Origin: Pontibacter cellulosilyticus
GTDB taxonomy: Bacteria; Bacteroidota; Bacteroidia; Cytophagales; Hymenobacteraceae
Direction of reading: 5' to 3'
Assembly: GCF_014306105.1 (NCBI RefSeq)
Contig: NZ_JACRVF010000001.1
Location: 248,001-312,000, forward strand
DNA length: 64,000 nt
Of this stretch, positions 7,594 through 15,369 are shown piece after piece. Every line of letters begins with the position of its first letter. The stretch's first letter is position 1. A program made the translations under genes and the position numbers. Below the pieces are notes generated by a model, which searched no databases, was not told where the DNA came from, and worked only from the letters and a program-made list of their open reading frames with translations.

Positions 7594-9136
7594 TATAAAG
7601 ACTTCTGAGGCCAACAAGGTAGTTGTACAGGAGCTTACAAGGAGAATAAATTTACCTTCTGAAAACCATATATCAAGAATTGCTTTTAGCTATTCACTTG
7701 CAAAAGGTGAGAAGCTCAATCTTGAAACAGATTTAAAAGACAGTAAGGGGAAAGAGTACAAAGATGATATCCTGTTTGGTAGCTACCGTGATTATTATAT
7801 CGCTCTGACCTGCCAGCACTATGGTTTGTACAAAACTGATGCAAGCATTGGTAAGTACATTAAAATGCATATTGATCATGGTCTTGAATTAATCAATAAG
7901 CTTTTCGAAAACAACAAAAGCTATTCTGGCCTTGACTTCCTCTTAGAAAATGTAGCTAAAGGTATTGAAGCGTTGGAAGATGCTGAAATTAGCTTAGATG
8001 CGGTTAAGAACTTTAACCAGACGATAAAGAAAAGCTATTATGCTGATGCTATTAGGATTTTGGTTGGGAAAGAGATTGATTCTGAGGAGGAGATCTTTTT
8101 TAATCTAAATGACACTTCTATCCATAATAATGCACACGTAGCTGTTGCAGGTAATTCAGGCACAGGTAAAACTTATTTTGCTAATAACTTCCTGAAACAA
8201 GTAGTAGAGTCTTCGAAAGGTGAAGTAAATTTCATATATCTTGACTTTAAAGGTTTAAAGAAGGAAGATGAGCAAAGCCTTAAACCATTCTTTGATCAAA
8301 CCAAAGCAGTCTATATCGATGCCCCTCATACTCCATTTCCGCTTAATCCACTCTCATTTATTGACAATGTAAATGAGAAAAATAAAATCATGGGCATCAA
8401 CAAGTTTGTTGATATAATCGAAGCCTACTCTGGAATCGGTAAAAATCAAGTACAAACATTAAGAGATGCTACCCGTGATGCATTTGCTGCGAAAAAGAAT
8501 GGAGAGTACCCATCTTTTACTGACATATATAATTTTGTCTTAGATGCTGAAGGTGATAAAGCTAGCAAGCTAAGAGAAGTGCTGCAGAGTTTAAGTGAAT
8601 TAGAGCTATTTGAATCTAAAGTTGATCTAAAAAATAGCTTCTTGAATAAGAACCACTATTTAAGTCTTTCAGGTGACTTACCTAAGGCTGTACGGTTTAC
8701 AGCTGTTTTTTTAATAATTAACTATATCTATAACATATTCATGAACATGGAGAATGCCCCAATTGAGGGTAAGTACCAAGGTATGCGATATGTTCTTCTT
8801 ATAGATGAAGCTCATGTTATTTTTAAAGAGAAGAAATCTCAAGACTTGCTTGAAAAGATTCTCAGAGAGATTCGCTCTAAAGGTGTCTCAGTTGTTCTAC
8901 TTTCTCAGGGCATAGAGGAATTCAACCAGCCTTCTTTTGATTTCTCAAGCATGTGTGAAACAGCTTTCTTGTTTGATATCAAAGACAAAACAAATCTTAA
9001 GATGATGAGCAAGTTTTTAGGCATAGGAGAGAAGGAAGCAAATAAACTTAAGAGTAGTATGGAGAAGATTCAGAAATATCAGGTTGTTTCTAATCTTAAA
9101 GAGTTCAAGGCTGGAGAATTATTTAAGACAACTTAG
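7583..9136 (+). CDS. DndE fused to a HerA-type ATPase
   Basis: A 517-residue two-domain protein. Residues 1-115 match the small DndE fold: FNIKTSEANKVVVQEL, a RIAFSYSLAKGEKL segment, then GSYRDYYIALTCQHYG and IKMHIDHGLELI, as in stand-alone DndE (about 110-130 residues). From about 150 on there is a HerA/FtsK-like motor with Walker A GNSGTGKTYF (about 190-197), Walker B VLLIDEAH (about 404-411) and a sensor-like VVLLSQG. DndE binds DNA during phosphorothioation. HerA proteins form hexameric DNA translocases that drive partner nucleases. The fusion physically joins modification to a motor, in an operon lacking dndF, dndG and dndH. I infer that it either regulates modification along DNA or powers restriction with the GIY-YIG protein encoded next. 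Domain calls are by motif. Confidence 0.85.
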   Translation: MQFNIKTSEANKVVVQELTRRINLPSENHISRIAFSYSLAKGEKLNLETDLKDSKGKEYKDDILFGSYRDYYIALTCQHYGLYKTDASIGKYIKMHIDHGLELINKLFENNKSYSGLDFLLENVAKGIEALEDAEISLDAVKNFNQTIKKSYYADAIRILVGKEIDSEEEIFFNLNDTSIHNNAHVAVAGNSGTGKTYFANNFLKQVVESSKGEVNFIYLDFKGLKKEDEQSLKPFFDQTKAVYIDAPHTPFPLNPLSFIDNVNEKNKIMGINKFVDIIEAYSGIGKNQVQTLRDATRDAFAAKKNGEYPSFTDIYNFVLDAEGDKASKLREVLQSLSELELFESKVDLKNSFLNKNHYLSLSGDLPKAVRFTAVFLIINYIYNIFMNMENAPIEGKYQGMRYVLLIDEAHVIFKEKKSQDLLEKILREIRSKGVSVVLLSQGIEEFNQPSFDFSSMCETAFLFDIKDKTNLKMMSKFLGIGEKEANKLKSSMEKIQKYQVVSNLKEFKAGELFKTT

Positions 9137-9145
9137 TTAAGACAT

Positions 9146-9667
9146 ATGAGTGGCTTTAGCCTTTACACTAATAAAAGAATTAAAAAAGAAAAAAGCACAA
9201 GATGGTTGAAGTTCTTTATTGACTTTGACTTTAGTAAGAAGAACCATACTAAGCTCCGAAAATACATTTCGAGTTGGGCACCTCCATTGTTGTTCAATAA
9301 AGCTAATAGAAAGCTTGTTCCTAATCAGCCGGGGATCTATTTGTTCTTTGTTAAACCAGATAAACAACTCTTTAATGAACAATCATATATATTATACATT
9401 GGTTATTCAATGAACCTTTGGAAAAGATATGGTGACTACATTAATAAGTACAAACCTTCTGAGGAGCCTAATTATTTTCATAGAAGATTGATGTTAAATG
9501 CTTGGGAAGACAGCCTCTATTATACGTTTCTTGAACTTAAAAACCATACACAGGCGGAAGTAATGGAAATAGAAGATATGCTAATAGATTCCATGGTTCC
9601 TCCAATTAATAGAGATTTTACTCACGCATTTATAAAAGAACAAGTTAGAATTAATAGAATGCAATAA
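9146..9667 (+). CDS. GIY-YIG nuclease-family protein in the dnd operon
   Basis: A 173-residue protein with an apparently complete GIY-YIG catalytic core: GIY at 63-65, YIG at 84-86, Arg94 in LWKRY, a glutamate at 141 or 143 (EVMEIED) and Asn155 (PPINRDF). GIY-YIG enzymes make metal-dependent nicks or double-strand cuts, including some restriction enzymes. It starts 9 nt after dndE-herA and its stop overlaps the dndB start by one base (TAATG), so it is an integral operon member. The roughly 50-residue N-terminus before GIY is basic and could bind DNA. I infer it is the cutting subunit of a phosphorothioation-linked defence. A role in repairing or tailoring modification sites is also possible. 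Confidence 0.8.
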   Translation: MSGFSLYTNKRIKKEKSTRWLKFFIDFDFSKKNHTKLRKYISSWAPPLLFNKANRKLVPNQPGIYLFFVKPDKQLFNEQSYILYIGYSMNLWKRYGDYINKYKPSEEPNYFHRRLMLNAWEDSLYYTFLELKNHTQAEVMEIEDMLIDSMVPPINRDFTHAFIKEQVRINRMQ

Positions 9668-10926
9668 TGCAGAATAGACTTATTTTACCATGCCTCACGG
9701 GTAAGTTTGGCACATGGAGGTACTTCAATGTCATCATGAAAGTCAAAGATGTTGTAAATGAAGACACTGGTGTGAAGTCTGTCCCTGAGTCGAAGAAGAT
9801 TTATACTTCAAAAAATTTGAATGAAATTCTTCAGAGACTAGAGGATCCTAAAAGGATTGAGCCCCTTAAAAAATACCTCCTGATGCAGAAGGATCGATAC
9901 TTTAATAGTCTTACTGTTGCTATTACTGATGGTGACCCTCAATGGCACCCAATTGCTATTCAACAAGATGAGAAGTTTTCAGAAGATAATATTGAATATC
10001 TTAATCTTAAATACGGAATATTAGAGTTAACAGGTAAAGAAGATCTTTTCATTTTAGACGGTCAGCACAGATTGCTAGGCTTAAGGGAAGCCATGAAAGA
10101 TAGCCCTAAAATTGGTGAAGAAGAAGTGTCTGTAATGCTTGTAATACACGAAGATACAAATGAAGGTAAAAAGAAATTGAGACGCATTTTTGTGGCTCTT
10201 AATAGAAACTCTAAGCCGGTATCAGAAGGTGAAAATATAGTATTAGAAGAAGATGATGTATCTGCAATTATTGCAAGACAATTAGTTGAAAGTTACAAGC
10301 CCTTCCAAAAAAATAGCGTCATTGCCTTTAACAAGAATTTAAATTTGAAGCAAGGCGCGAAGGATCTGCATAAATTTACTTCACTACTAGCATTATATAA
10401 TATTAATGAAGTTATTTTTGATAACGAGAGGTTTTACGATAAAAAGATCCAAGGCAAATTCGTTAGAATAAGACCAAGTGATGAACTTATTAAAGCAGCT
10501 TATAAGGATGCAGAGGATTTCTGGAATATGTACTTTGATACCTTTCCTAAGGCTAAAGCTTTCATAAACAAACCATTAGATTATGAAGGTTATAAACTAG
10601 ATGATGGAGGGTTGTTCTACCTGCGACCTATTGGACAAGAACTAGTTGCCTTATATTATGAATATCTGAGGCTTGAAAATAACCTGAAATTTTTTAAACC
10701 TAGTTTAAAAAAAGTTGAAGAAAGATTAGACAGCGATTTTTGGAAATATATCTTGTTTAATCCTCATACTGGAAAAATTCTTATGAATAAAGGCATTGCT
10801 CTTTCATACTTACAGTATAATTTAGGGCTTGCTATTCCAGCCAACAAGCTTAGTGTACTCCGTTCGAATTACAAAAAGAATTCTGGAGAACTAGAACTTA
10901 ATTTACCTAAGCCAAAATATATTTAA
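9667..10926 (+). CDS. dndB: DndB-like DGQHR-domain protein
   Basis: A 419-residue protein carrying the DGQHR signature at about 131-135 (FILDGQHRLLGL), the hallmark of the DndB/DGQHR family. It also has a LNRNSKPVS-like motif about 50 residues later, as in DndB. DndB represses dnd transcription and limits modification frequency in characterised systems, so this is the likely regulator of the operon. Its position is unusual: dndB is normally first in dndBCDE, but here it is last and translationally coupled to the GIY-YIG gene (TAATG overlap). The end is 8 nt from the convergent dndA stop, with no obvious terminator between them. Confidence 0.85.
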   Translation: MQNRLILPCLTGKFGTWRYFNVIMKVKDVVNEDTGVKSVPESKKIYTSKNLNEILQRLEDPKRIEPLKKYLLMQKDRYFNSLTVAITDGDPQWHPIAIQQDEKFSEDNIEYLNLKYGILELTGKEDLFILDGQHRLLGLREAMKDSPKIGEEEVSVMLVIHEDTNEGKKKLRRIFVALNRNSKPVSEGENIVLEEDDVSAIIARQLVESYKPFQKNSVIAFNKNLNLKQGAKDLHKFTSLLALYNINEVIFDNERFYDKKIQGKFVRIRPSDELIKAAYKDAEDFWNMYFDTFPKAKAFINKPLDYEGYKLDDGGLFYLRPIGQELVALYYEYLRLENNLKFFKPSLKKVEERLDSDFWKYILFNPHTGKILMNKGIALSYLQYNLGLAIPANKLSVLRSNYKKNSGELELNLPKPKYI

Positions 10927-10934
10927 TTGAGATT

Positions 10935-12083
10935 TTATAGCCCATTTAAAGCACGTAATTGGCAAATCAGATTTTTCAACTTAGATATAACAAATAATAT
11001 TTCTTCAATTGTATTAGTCTTCCCAATGCTGAATCGAATACTTGAAAAAGCGTCTTCTTCACTATAGCCAAGTTCTATCAAAACATGACTAGGTTCTATT
11101 GAAGCTGATGTACAAGCACTTCCATTACTGACAGCGATTCCATCTAAGCCCATAATGATGGCGTCGCTGTCAACACCTTTAAACAGGATGTTTGATGTGC
11201 TAAAAATTCTTTGATTTTGGTTACCGTTAACTATAGTGTCATCTATCTTTAAGAGCTCCGCCTCAAGATAATCTCTAAGTTCCTTAATTTTGTCTTGATT
11301 TTCAGACATTTCATTTTTAGCTATTTCGCAGGCCTTTCCAAGAGCAATTATACCTGGAACATTAAGCGTTCCACTTCTCAGACTTCTCTCATGGCCACCA
11401 CCATGTATAAGTGCCTCCAATTTTACTCGTCTTGGTCTGCGCTGACGAACAAATAGAGCGCCAATACCTTTGGGAGCATACATTTTGTGTCCTGAAAAGC
11501 ACATTAAATCTATACCTAATTCGTCAACATCAACTTTGATTTTACCTACAGCTTGCGTAGCATCAGTCATAAATAAAGCACCTGTTTCATGAGCTATCTC
11601 AGCAATTTCTTTTATTGGCTGGATCACACCAATTTCATTGTTTACTAGCATAACGGAAACAAGGATTGTATCAGGCCTAATAGCTTGTTTAAGAACCTGT
11701 AAATCAAGCAGACCATCTGACTGAACAGGTAAGTAGGTAACTTCAAAGCCTTTAGTATCTAAAAATTCACAAGTATCAAGTATGGCTTTATGCTCTGTGC
11801 TAACAGTTATAATGTGCTTACCTTTTTTGCTATAGTTTTCTGCCACTCCTTTTATTGCAAGGTTTATAGCTTCTGTAGCACCTGAAGTGAAGATTATTTC
11901 ATTTGTTTCACTTCCAATTAAATCTGCCACCTGTTGCCTCGCATTTTTAACTGCCTCATATGCACCCAAGCCAAATGGGTGTGTGCTAGCTGCATTTGCA
12001 AAGTTATCAGTTAGGTAAGGCATCATTGCCTCCAACACTCTTGGGTCTACTTTGGTTGTAGCGTTATTATCGAGGTAAATCAT
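10935..12083 (-). CDS. dndA: Cysteine desulfurase DndA (IscS/NifS-like)
   Basis: A 382-residue PLP enzyme. It opens with YLDNNATT, has the PLP lysine in SGHKMYAPKG (Lys200) and the sulfur-carrying cysteine in GSACTSAS (Cys324), the class I IscS pattern. It takes sulfur from L-cysteine as an enzyme persulfide and hands it on, here most likely to DndC. It is convergent with the dndC-dndB operon and has the same low GC, so it belongs to the island. dndA is often transcribed separately from the other dnd genes. A housekeeping IscS role is possible, but the location argues for DndA. Confidence 0.88.
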   Translation of the reverse strand: MIYLDNNATTKVDPRVLEAMMPYLTDNFANAASTHPFGLGAYEAVKNARQQVADLIGSETNEIIFTSGATEAINLAIKGVAENYSKKGKHIITVSTEHKAILDTCEFLDTKGFEVTYLPVQSDGLLDLQVLKQAIRPDTILVSVMLVNNEIGVIQPIKEIAEIAHETGALFMTDATQAVGKIKVDVDELGIDLMCFSGHKMYAPKGIGALFVRQRRPRRVKLEALIHGGGHERSLRSGTLNVPGIIALGKACEIAKNEMSENQDKIKELRDYLEAELLKIDDTIVNGNQNQRIFSTSNILFKGVDSDAIIMGLDGIAVSNGSACTSASIEPSHVLIELGYSEEDAFSSIRFSIGKTNTIEEILFVISKLKNLICQLRALNGL

Positions 12084-12129
12084 ATCTATCTTAAAAGAAT
12101 AAATATACTACTCATTTTGGAGTTTCTAC

Positions 12130-13263
12130 TTATTTCACATACTCCCTCCACCAATCCGCCTTCGGCGCTTTCTCTCCTAAAATCACTGGCTGCCCAATAC
12201 GAGGCGTAGCAATATTCACTTGCAGCTCTTTTGCTTTTGCAGTTACACGCTCTATTGGATCAGTCCAGGGGTGAAGGGCAAGGGCGAAGGTGCCCCAGTG
12301 GATGGGCAGCAGTAGTTTGCCCTTCAGGTCGAGGTGCGCCTGTACGGTTTGCTCGGGCATCATGTGTATGTTGGACCATAGCTCGTTATACTGGCCATTC
12401 TCCAGCAGCGTAATATCGAAGGGGCCATACTTGTTCCCGATCTCCTTAAAGCCGTCGAAATAGCCGCTGTCGCCGCTAAAGAAGATCTTGTCTGTTTTGC
12501 CCTGTATTACCCAGGAGGCCCAGAGGGTTTGCATCCTGTCGGAGAGGCTGCGGCCCGAAAAATGCCGCGAAGGGGTAGCCGCAAATGTAAGTCCCTGGAA
12601 ACGCGCTTCCTGCCACCAGTCCAGCTCTGTTATCTTACCTGCCGGCACGCCCCAACGTTCTAGGTGCGCCCCCACGCCAAGCGGTACAAAAAAGTGCGTG
12701 GTTTTCTCATTCAGCTCTTTAATTGAGCCATAGTCCAGGTGGTCGTAATGGTCATGCGAAATCAGGACGGCGTCTATCTGGGGCAGCTGCTCCAGCGTTA
12801 TAGGCAGCTCCGAAAAGCGCTTAGGTCCCATAAAGCTGAAAGGGGAGGCCCTGTCGCCCAACATGGGGTCCAGCAGCAGGCGTTTGCCATCCAGCTCCAC
12901 CATAAAAGCCGAGTGCCCGAGCCAGGTTATCACAGTGGCCGTGTCCTTTGTATTCGCAATTTTACCGGAGTCCAGCTTTACAGCAGGCAACATATGGTCT
13001 GGCTCCAGGTTGTCGTCTTTACCAAACAGCCTGGAGGTAATTGCCTTTACAGTGCCCTTAAAGCCTAAGTCCATGTTGGTCTCCACCGGGTTCTGAAACT
13101 CCCCGTGCCTGTAGTTTGGCGACTGGCGAATTTTCTCCATGCGCTGCCCTTCTGCCTCGGCACCGAACTGCGGCGATAGACTTGTAAGCGAGCAGCCGGC
13201 TATTATCGCCAAAAGCACGGTTATACCCAGCACATAAAGTATAATTTTAAAAGATAGCTTCAT
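12130..13263 (-). CDS. MBL-fold metallohydrolase lipoprotein (UlaG/NAPE-PLD-like)
   Basis: A 377-residue protein starting with a lipoprotein signal peptide (hydrophobic stretch, then IIAGC; Cys24). The metallo-beta-lactamase fold follows: ITWLGHSAFMVEL, LLLDPML, then the metal motif SHDHYDHLDYG, SGDSGYFDGF, and a late histidine in LPIHWGTF. This layout matches periplasmic or outer-membrane relatives of UlaG and NAPE-PLD that hydrolyse phosphoester or lactone bonds. The substrate is not determinable. GC-rich host-like sequence marks the end of the AT-rich island. It appears monocistronic. Confidence 0.85.
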   Translation of the reverse strand: MKLSFKIILYVLGITVLLAIIAGCSLTSLSPQFGAEAEGQRMEKIRQSPNYRHGEFQNPVETNMDLGFKGTVKAITSRLFGKDDNLEPDHMLPAVKLDSGKIANTKDTATVITWLGHSAFMVELDGKRLLLDPMLGDRASPFSFMGPKRFSELPITLEQLPQIDAVLISHDHYDHLDYGSIKELNEKTTHFFVPLGVGAHLERWGVPAGKITELDWWQEARFQGLTFAATPSRHFSGRSLSDRMQTLWASWVIQGKTDKIFFSGDSGYFDGFKEIGNKYGPFDITLLENGQYNELWSNIHMMPEQTVQAHLDLKGKLLLPIHWGTFALALHPWTDPIERVTAKAKELQVNIATPRIGQPVILGEKAPKADWWREYVK

Positions 13264-13525
13264 AAGGATCTGGCGTGCATACGTGGTAGCAACATAAGAA
13301 GGCAGGCTGAGGTTTTAAAAGCCTGGGTAGTAATTAAAGTCATCGTGTGTGTAAAGGTTTGCAAGCGCTGCAATCCATCTTTTTGAAATATGTGTGACAG
13401 TACACAGCCACAACTGCCATCCTAAAAGTATGAGAGGATGTAAACATTCTGTAAATCAGGTAGTTTGCTTTAGTAAAAGCAAATAAGCTTGGTTTCTTTG
13501 TTTAACGACTTAATATATTCTGCCT

Positions 13526-13681
13526 ATGACACCTAACATGGCTCTTGCCTTACTTTTAGTCGGTTCGCTGGCATACTTTGCCGTTGAGCTGGCCATAGAT
13601 CAAAATTAGCCTTTCTGGTTATTGATCTTCTCAGGTCTTGTTAATGTACTTGCTTTGGTTCTTTTAACCAGAGAGCAATGA
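13526..13681 (+). pseudogene. Small two-helix membrane ORF with an in-frame TAG
   Basis: From ATG 13526 a 27-codon frame (MTPNMALALLLVGSLAYF, one hydrophobic helix) ends at TAG 13607-13609. The same frame continues for 23 more codons to TGA 13679-13681 and encodes a second hydrophobic helix (WLLIFSGLVNVLALVLL) and a charged end, TREQ. Together they look like a roughly 50-residue two-helix membrane protein interrupted by one nonsense codon. It may be a recent pseudogene, a genuine 27-residue peptide, or chance. It lies in the 435-nt gap between the MBL-fold gene and the exonuclease gene, which otherwise shows nothing recognisable. Confidence 0.4.
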
Positions 13682-13698
13682 ATATAAAGTATGTGTGC

Positions 13699-14256
13699 TC
13701 AGACGCGGCTGATCTTGCTACCCATCCTGGCATCGAAATCTGCCTCCGATGTAGTGCCTGTCAGTTCGATGGCCCTTAAGGAAAGCGCGGCACAGGCCTG
13801 TGCATCTGAGGCAGCGCGGTGGTGCTGGAAGTCGATGCGGTGCAGGTTGCAAAGCGTTTTCAGGTCATACTTGCTCATACCTTTCCAGATGATCTTGGAG
13901 AACTTCAGGCTGCAGGAGTAGCGTGCCTCCGGTAGTGGCAATTGATATGTTGCCAGAGTCTTTCGCAGCACGCTCATATCAAAGCTGGCATTGTGGGCTA
14001 TGAGTAACTGCCCCTCCAGGTAGGGCTTCAGCACAGGCCACAGCTCCCTGAAATCAGGTTGATCTTTAACGTCTGAAGGCTGAATGCCATGCACTGCTAC
14101 ATTAAAATGATTGAAGTGCGGGTAGTACAAAGGCTTTATCAGCCAGGAGCGTGTCTCTACAATTTGCCTGTCCCGAACCACTGTTAAACCAATCTCACAG
14201 GGGCTGTCGCGTTGCGGCGTAGCTGTCTCGAAATCTATCGCTATAAAATCCATCAC
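13699..14256 (-). CDS. DEDDh 3'-5' exonuclease (DNA polymerase III epsilon-like)
   Basis: A 185-residue exonuclease domain. Exo I is visible as IAIDFETA, Exo II as AHNASFDMSVL and Exo III as HHRAASDAQACA, giving the DEDDh metal-binding set. There is no polymerase or UvrC-like extension, so it is a stand-alone member of the DnaQ-like family. It could work in DNA repair or RNA trimming in the cytoplasm. Two start codons are adjacent (MM); the first is annotated. It sits alone between the small membrane ORF and the CvpA-CAP gene on the opposite strand. Confidence 0.88.
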   Translation of the reverse strand: MMDFIAIDFETATPQRDSPCEIGLTVVRDRQIVETRSWLIKPLYYPHFNHFNVAVHGIQPSDVKDQPDFRELWPVLKPYLEGQLLIAHNASFDMSVLRKTLATYQLPLPEARYSCSLKFSKIIWKGMSKYDLKTLCNLHRIDFQHHRAASDAQACAALSLRAIELTGTTSEADFDARMGSKISRV

Positions 14257-14409
14257 TCAAAGGTAAGGATTTAGGCAGACACACTTCCTTCAAAATTATA
14301 AGTATAGAAGCTTCTCCAGCTTAGCCAACTGTTATATTCAAAATCATTTATACTTGTAGCGATAAAATCGTAAATTGGGTAAGGTGTACCATGCTCATTC
14401 TCCTGGCTT

Positions 14410-15369
14410 ATGCTCAATTATGTAGATGTTTTGTTGCTTCTGATGATAGTGGGTGGCGCTATAGCCGGTGCGAAACGCGGTTTTATACTTGGCATGTTCG
14501 ACTTGCTCAGGTGGGTAGGTTGCCTGGTGGCGGGCCTGCGGTTTTACCCTGCCATGGCCAGTCTGCTGGGCACCTTTATCAGCCTGGAAGATACGTTTCT
14601 GCTGCCGATATCTTTTTTCATCGTGGTGCTGCTAACGGGTATACTGCTTTCGTTCCTGGAGTCGCTGCTGCTCGATAAACTACACCCCGATACACACGTC
14701 CGGACACTGAACCGGGTGATGGGGCTGTTGCCAGGGGCGCTAAACGGTACCATTACCGTAGCGATAGTAGCCGTGCTGCTCCTGGCTTTTCCGCTGCCTG
14801 ATGGTTTGGAGATGCGGGTGCAGCAGAGTTCGGTTGCCAACCGCTTTGCAGCATATGCCTATAGGGCAGAGGTGGAGCTGAAACCTGTGTTTGAAGGTGC
14901 AGTACAGCGCAGCCTGAACAATTTAACTATCAGTCCGGAGTCGGGGGCTACGGTAGAGTTGCCTTATACTATCGAACGTGCAGAGCCACAGCCCAAACTG
15001 GAGGCAAGAATGCTGGAGCTGATTAACCAGGAACGCAAAACTCATGGCCTCAGACCGCTGCAACCTGACACCGCCCTTCGCACTGTAGCCCGCCAACACA
15101 GCGCCGACATGTTCAGGCGAGGTTACTTCTCCCATTACTCCCCCGAGGGTGACGATGCAGCCGAAAGAATACGTGAAGCAGGCATCCGTTTCTGGGTTTC
15201 CGGTGAGAATTTGGCACTGGCCCCCTCACTCTCGATCGCCCACCAGGGCCTTATGAACTCCCCCGGCCACCGCGCTAACATCCTGCAGGAACGCTACGGC
15301 AGGGTAGGGATTGGCGTGCTGAAAGGCGGCCCGGGCAAGCTGATGATTACACAGAATTTCAGGAATTGA
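14410..15369 (+). CDS. CvpA-like membrane domain fused to a CAP/SCP domain
   Basis: A 319-residue fusion. Residues 1-150 contain four hydrophobic helices in the CvpA (colicin V production) pattern, with AGAKRGFILG after the first helix. Residues 190-319 form a CAP/SCP (YkwD-like) domain: MLELINQERKTHGL, LRTVARQHSADM, GYFSHYSPEGD, GENLA and NSPGHRANIL. The CAP part should face the periplasm. CAP domains of this type are often secreted and linked to stress or cell-envelope roles. The fusion suggests the CvpA part anchors it. The biochemical activity of bacterial CAP domains is unsettled. Confidence 0.85.
   Translation: MLNYVDVLLLLMIVGGAIAGAKRGFILGMFDLLRWVGCLVAGLRFYPAMASLLGTFISLEDTFLLPISFFIVVLLTGILLSFLESLLLDKLHPDTHVRTLNRVMGLLPGALNGTITVAIVAVLLLAFPLPDGLEMRVQQSSVANRFAAYAYRAEVELKPVFEGAVQRSLNNLTISPESGATVELPYTIERAEPQPKLEARMLELINQERKTHGLRPLQPDTALRTVARQHSADMFRRGYFSHYSPEGDDAAERIREAGIRFWVSGENLALAPSLSIAHQGLMNSPGHRANILQERYGRVGIGVLKGGPGKLMITQNFRN

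Larger units (their letters stand above)
2520..12090. other. Phosphorothioation defence island, horizontally acquired
   Basis: GC sampled by 60-nt lines falls from about 45-47% left of 2520 to about 30-37% from there on, stays low through all the dnd genes, and returns to host level at the MBL-fold gene from 12.13 kb. The left change point lies inside the SBD-HNH gene. All recognisable genes inside are DNA modification or nuclease genes. No integrase, transposase, tRNA or clear flanking direct repeat was found, so the mode of entry is not visible. Homologous recombination through the SBD-HNH gene on the left is one possibility. Confidence 0.7.

Noticed and set aside
4173..10926. Absence of dndE in the operon
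   Set aside because: At first no stand-alone dndE was found, but residues 1-115 of the HerA-type protein match DndE, so it is fused rather than missing.
2500..12130. Integrative element with attachment sites or an integrase
   Set aside because: No integrase, transposase, tRNA or direct repeats flank the AT-rich island, so a defined mobile element cannot be claimed.
12231..13068. Plus-strand open frames antisense to the MBL-fold gene
   Set aside because: They are shadows in the GC-rich minus-strand gene, lack family motifs and have no plausible starts.
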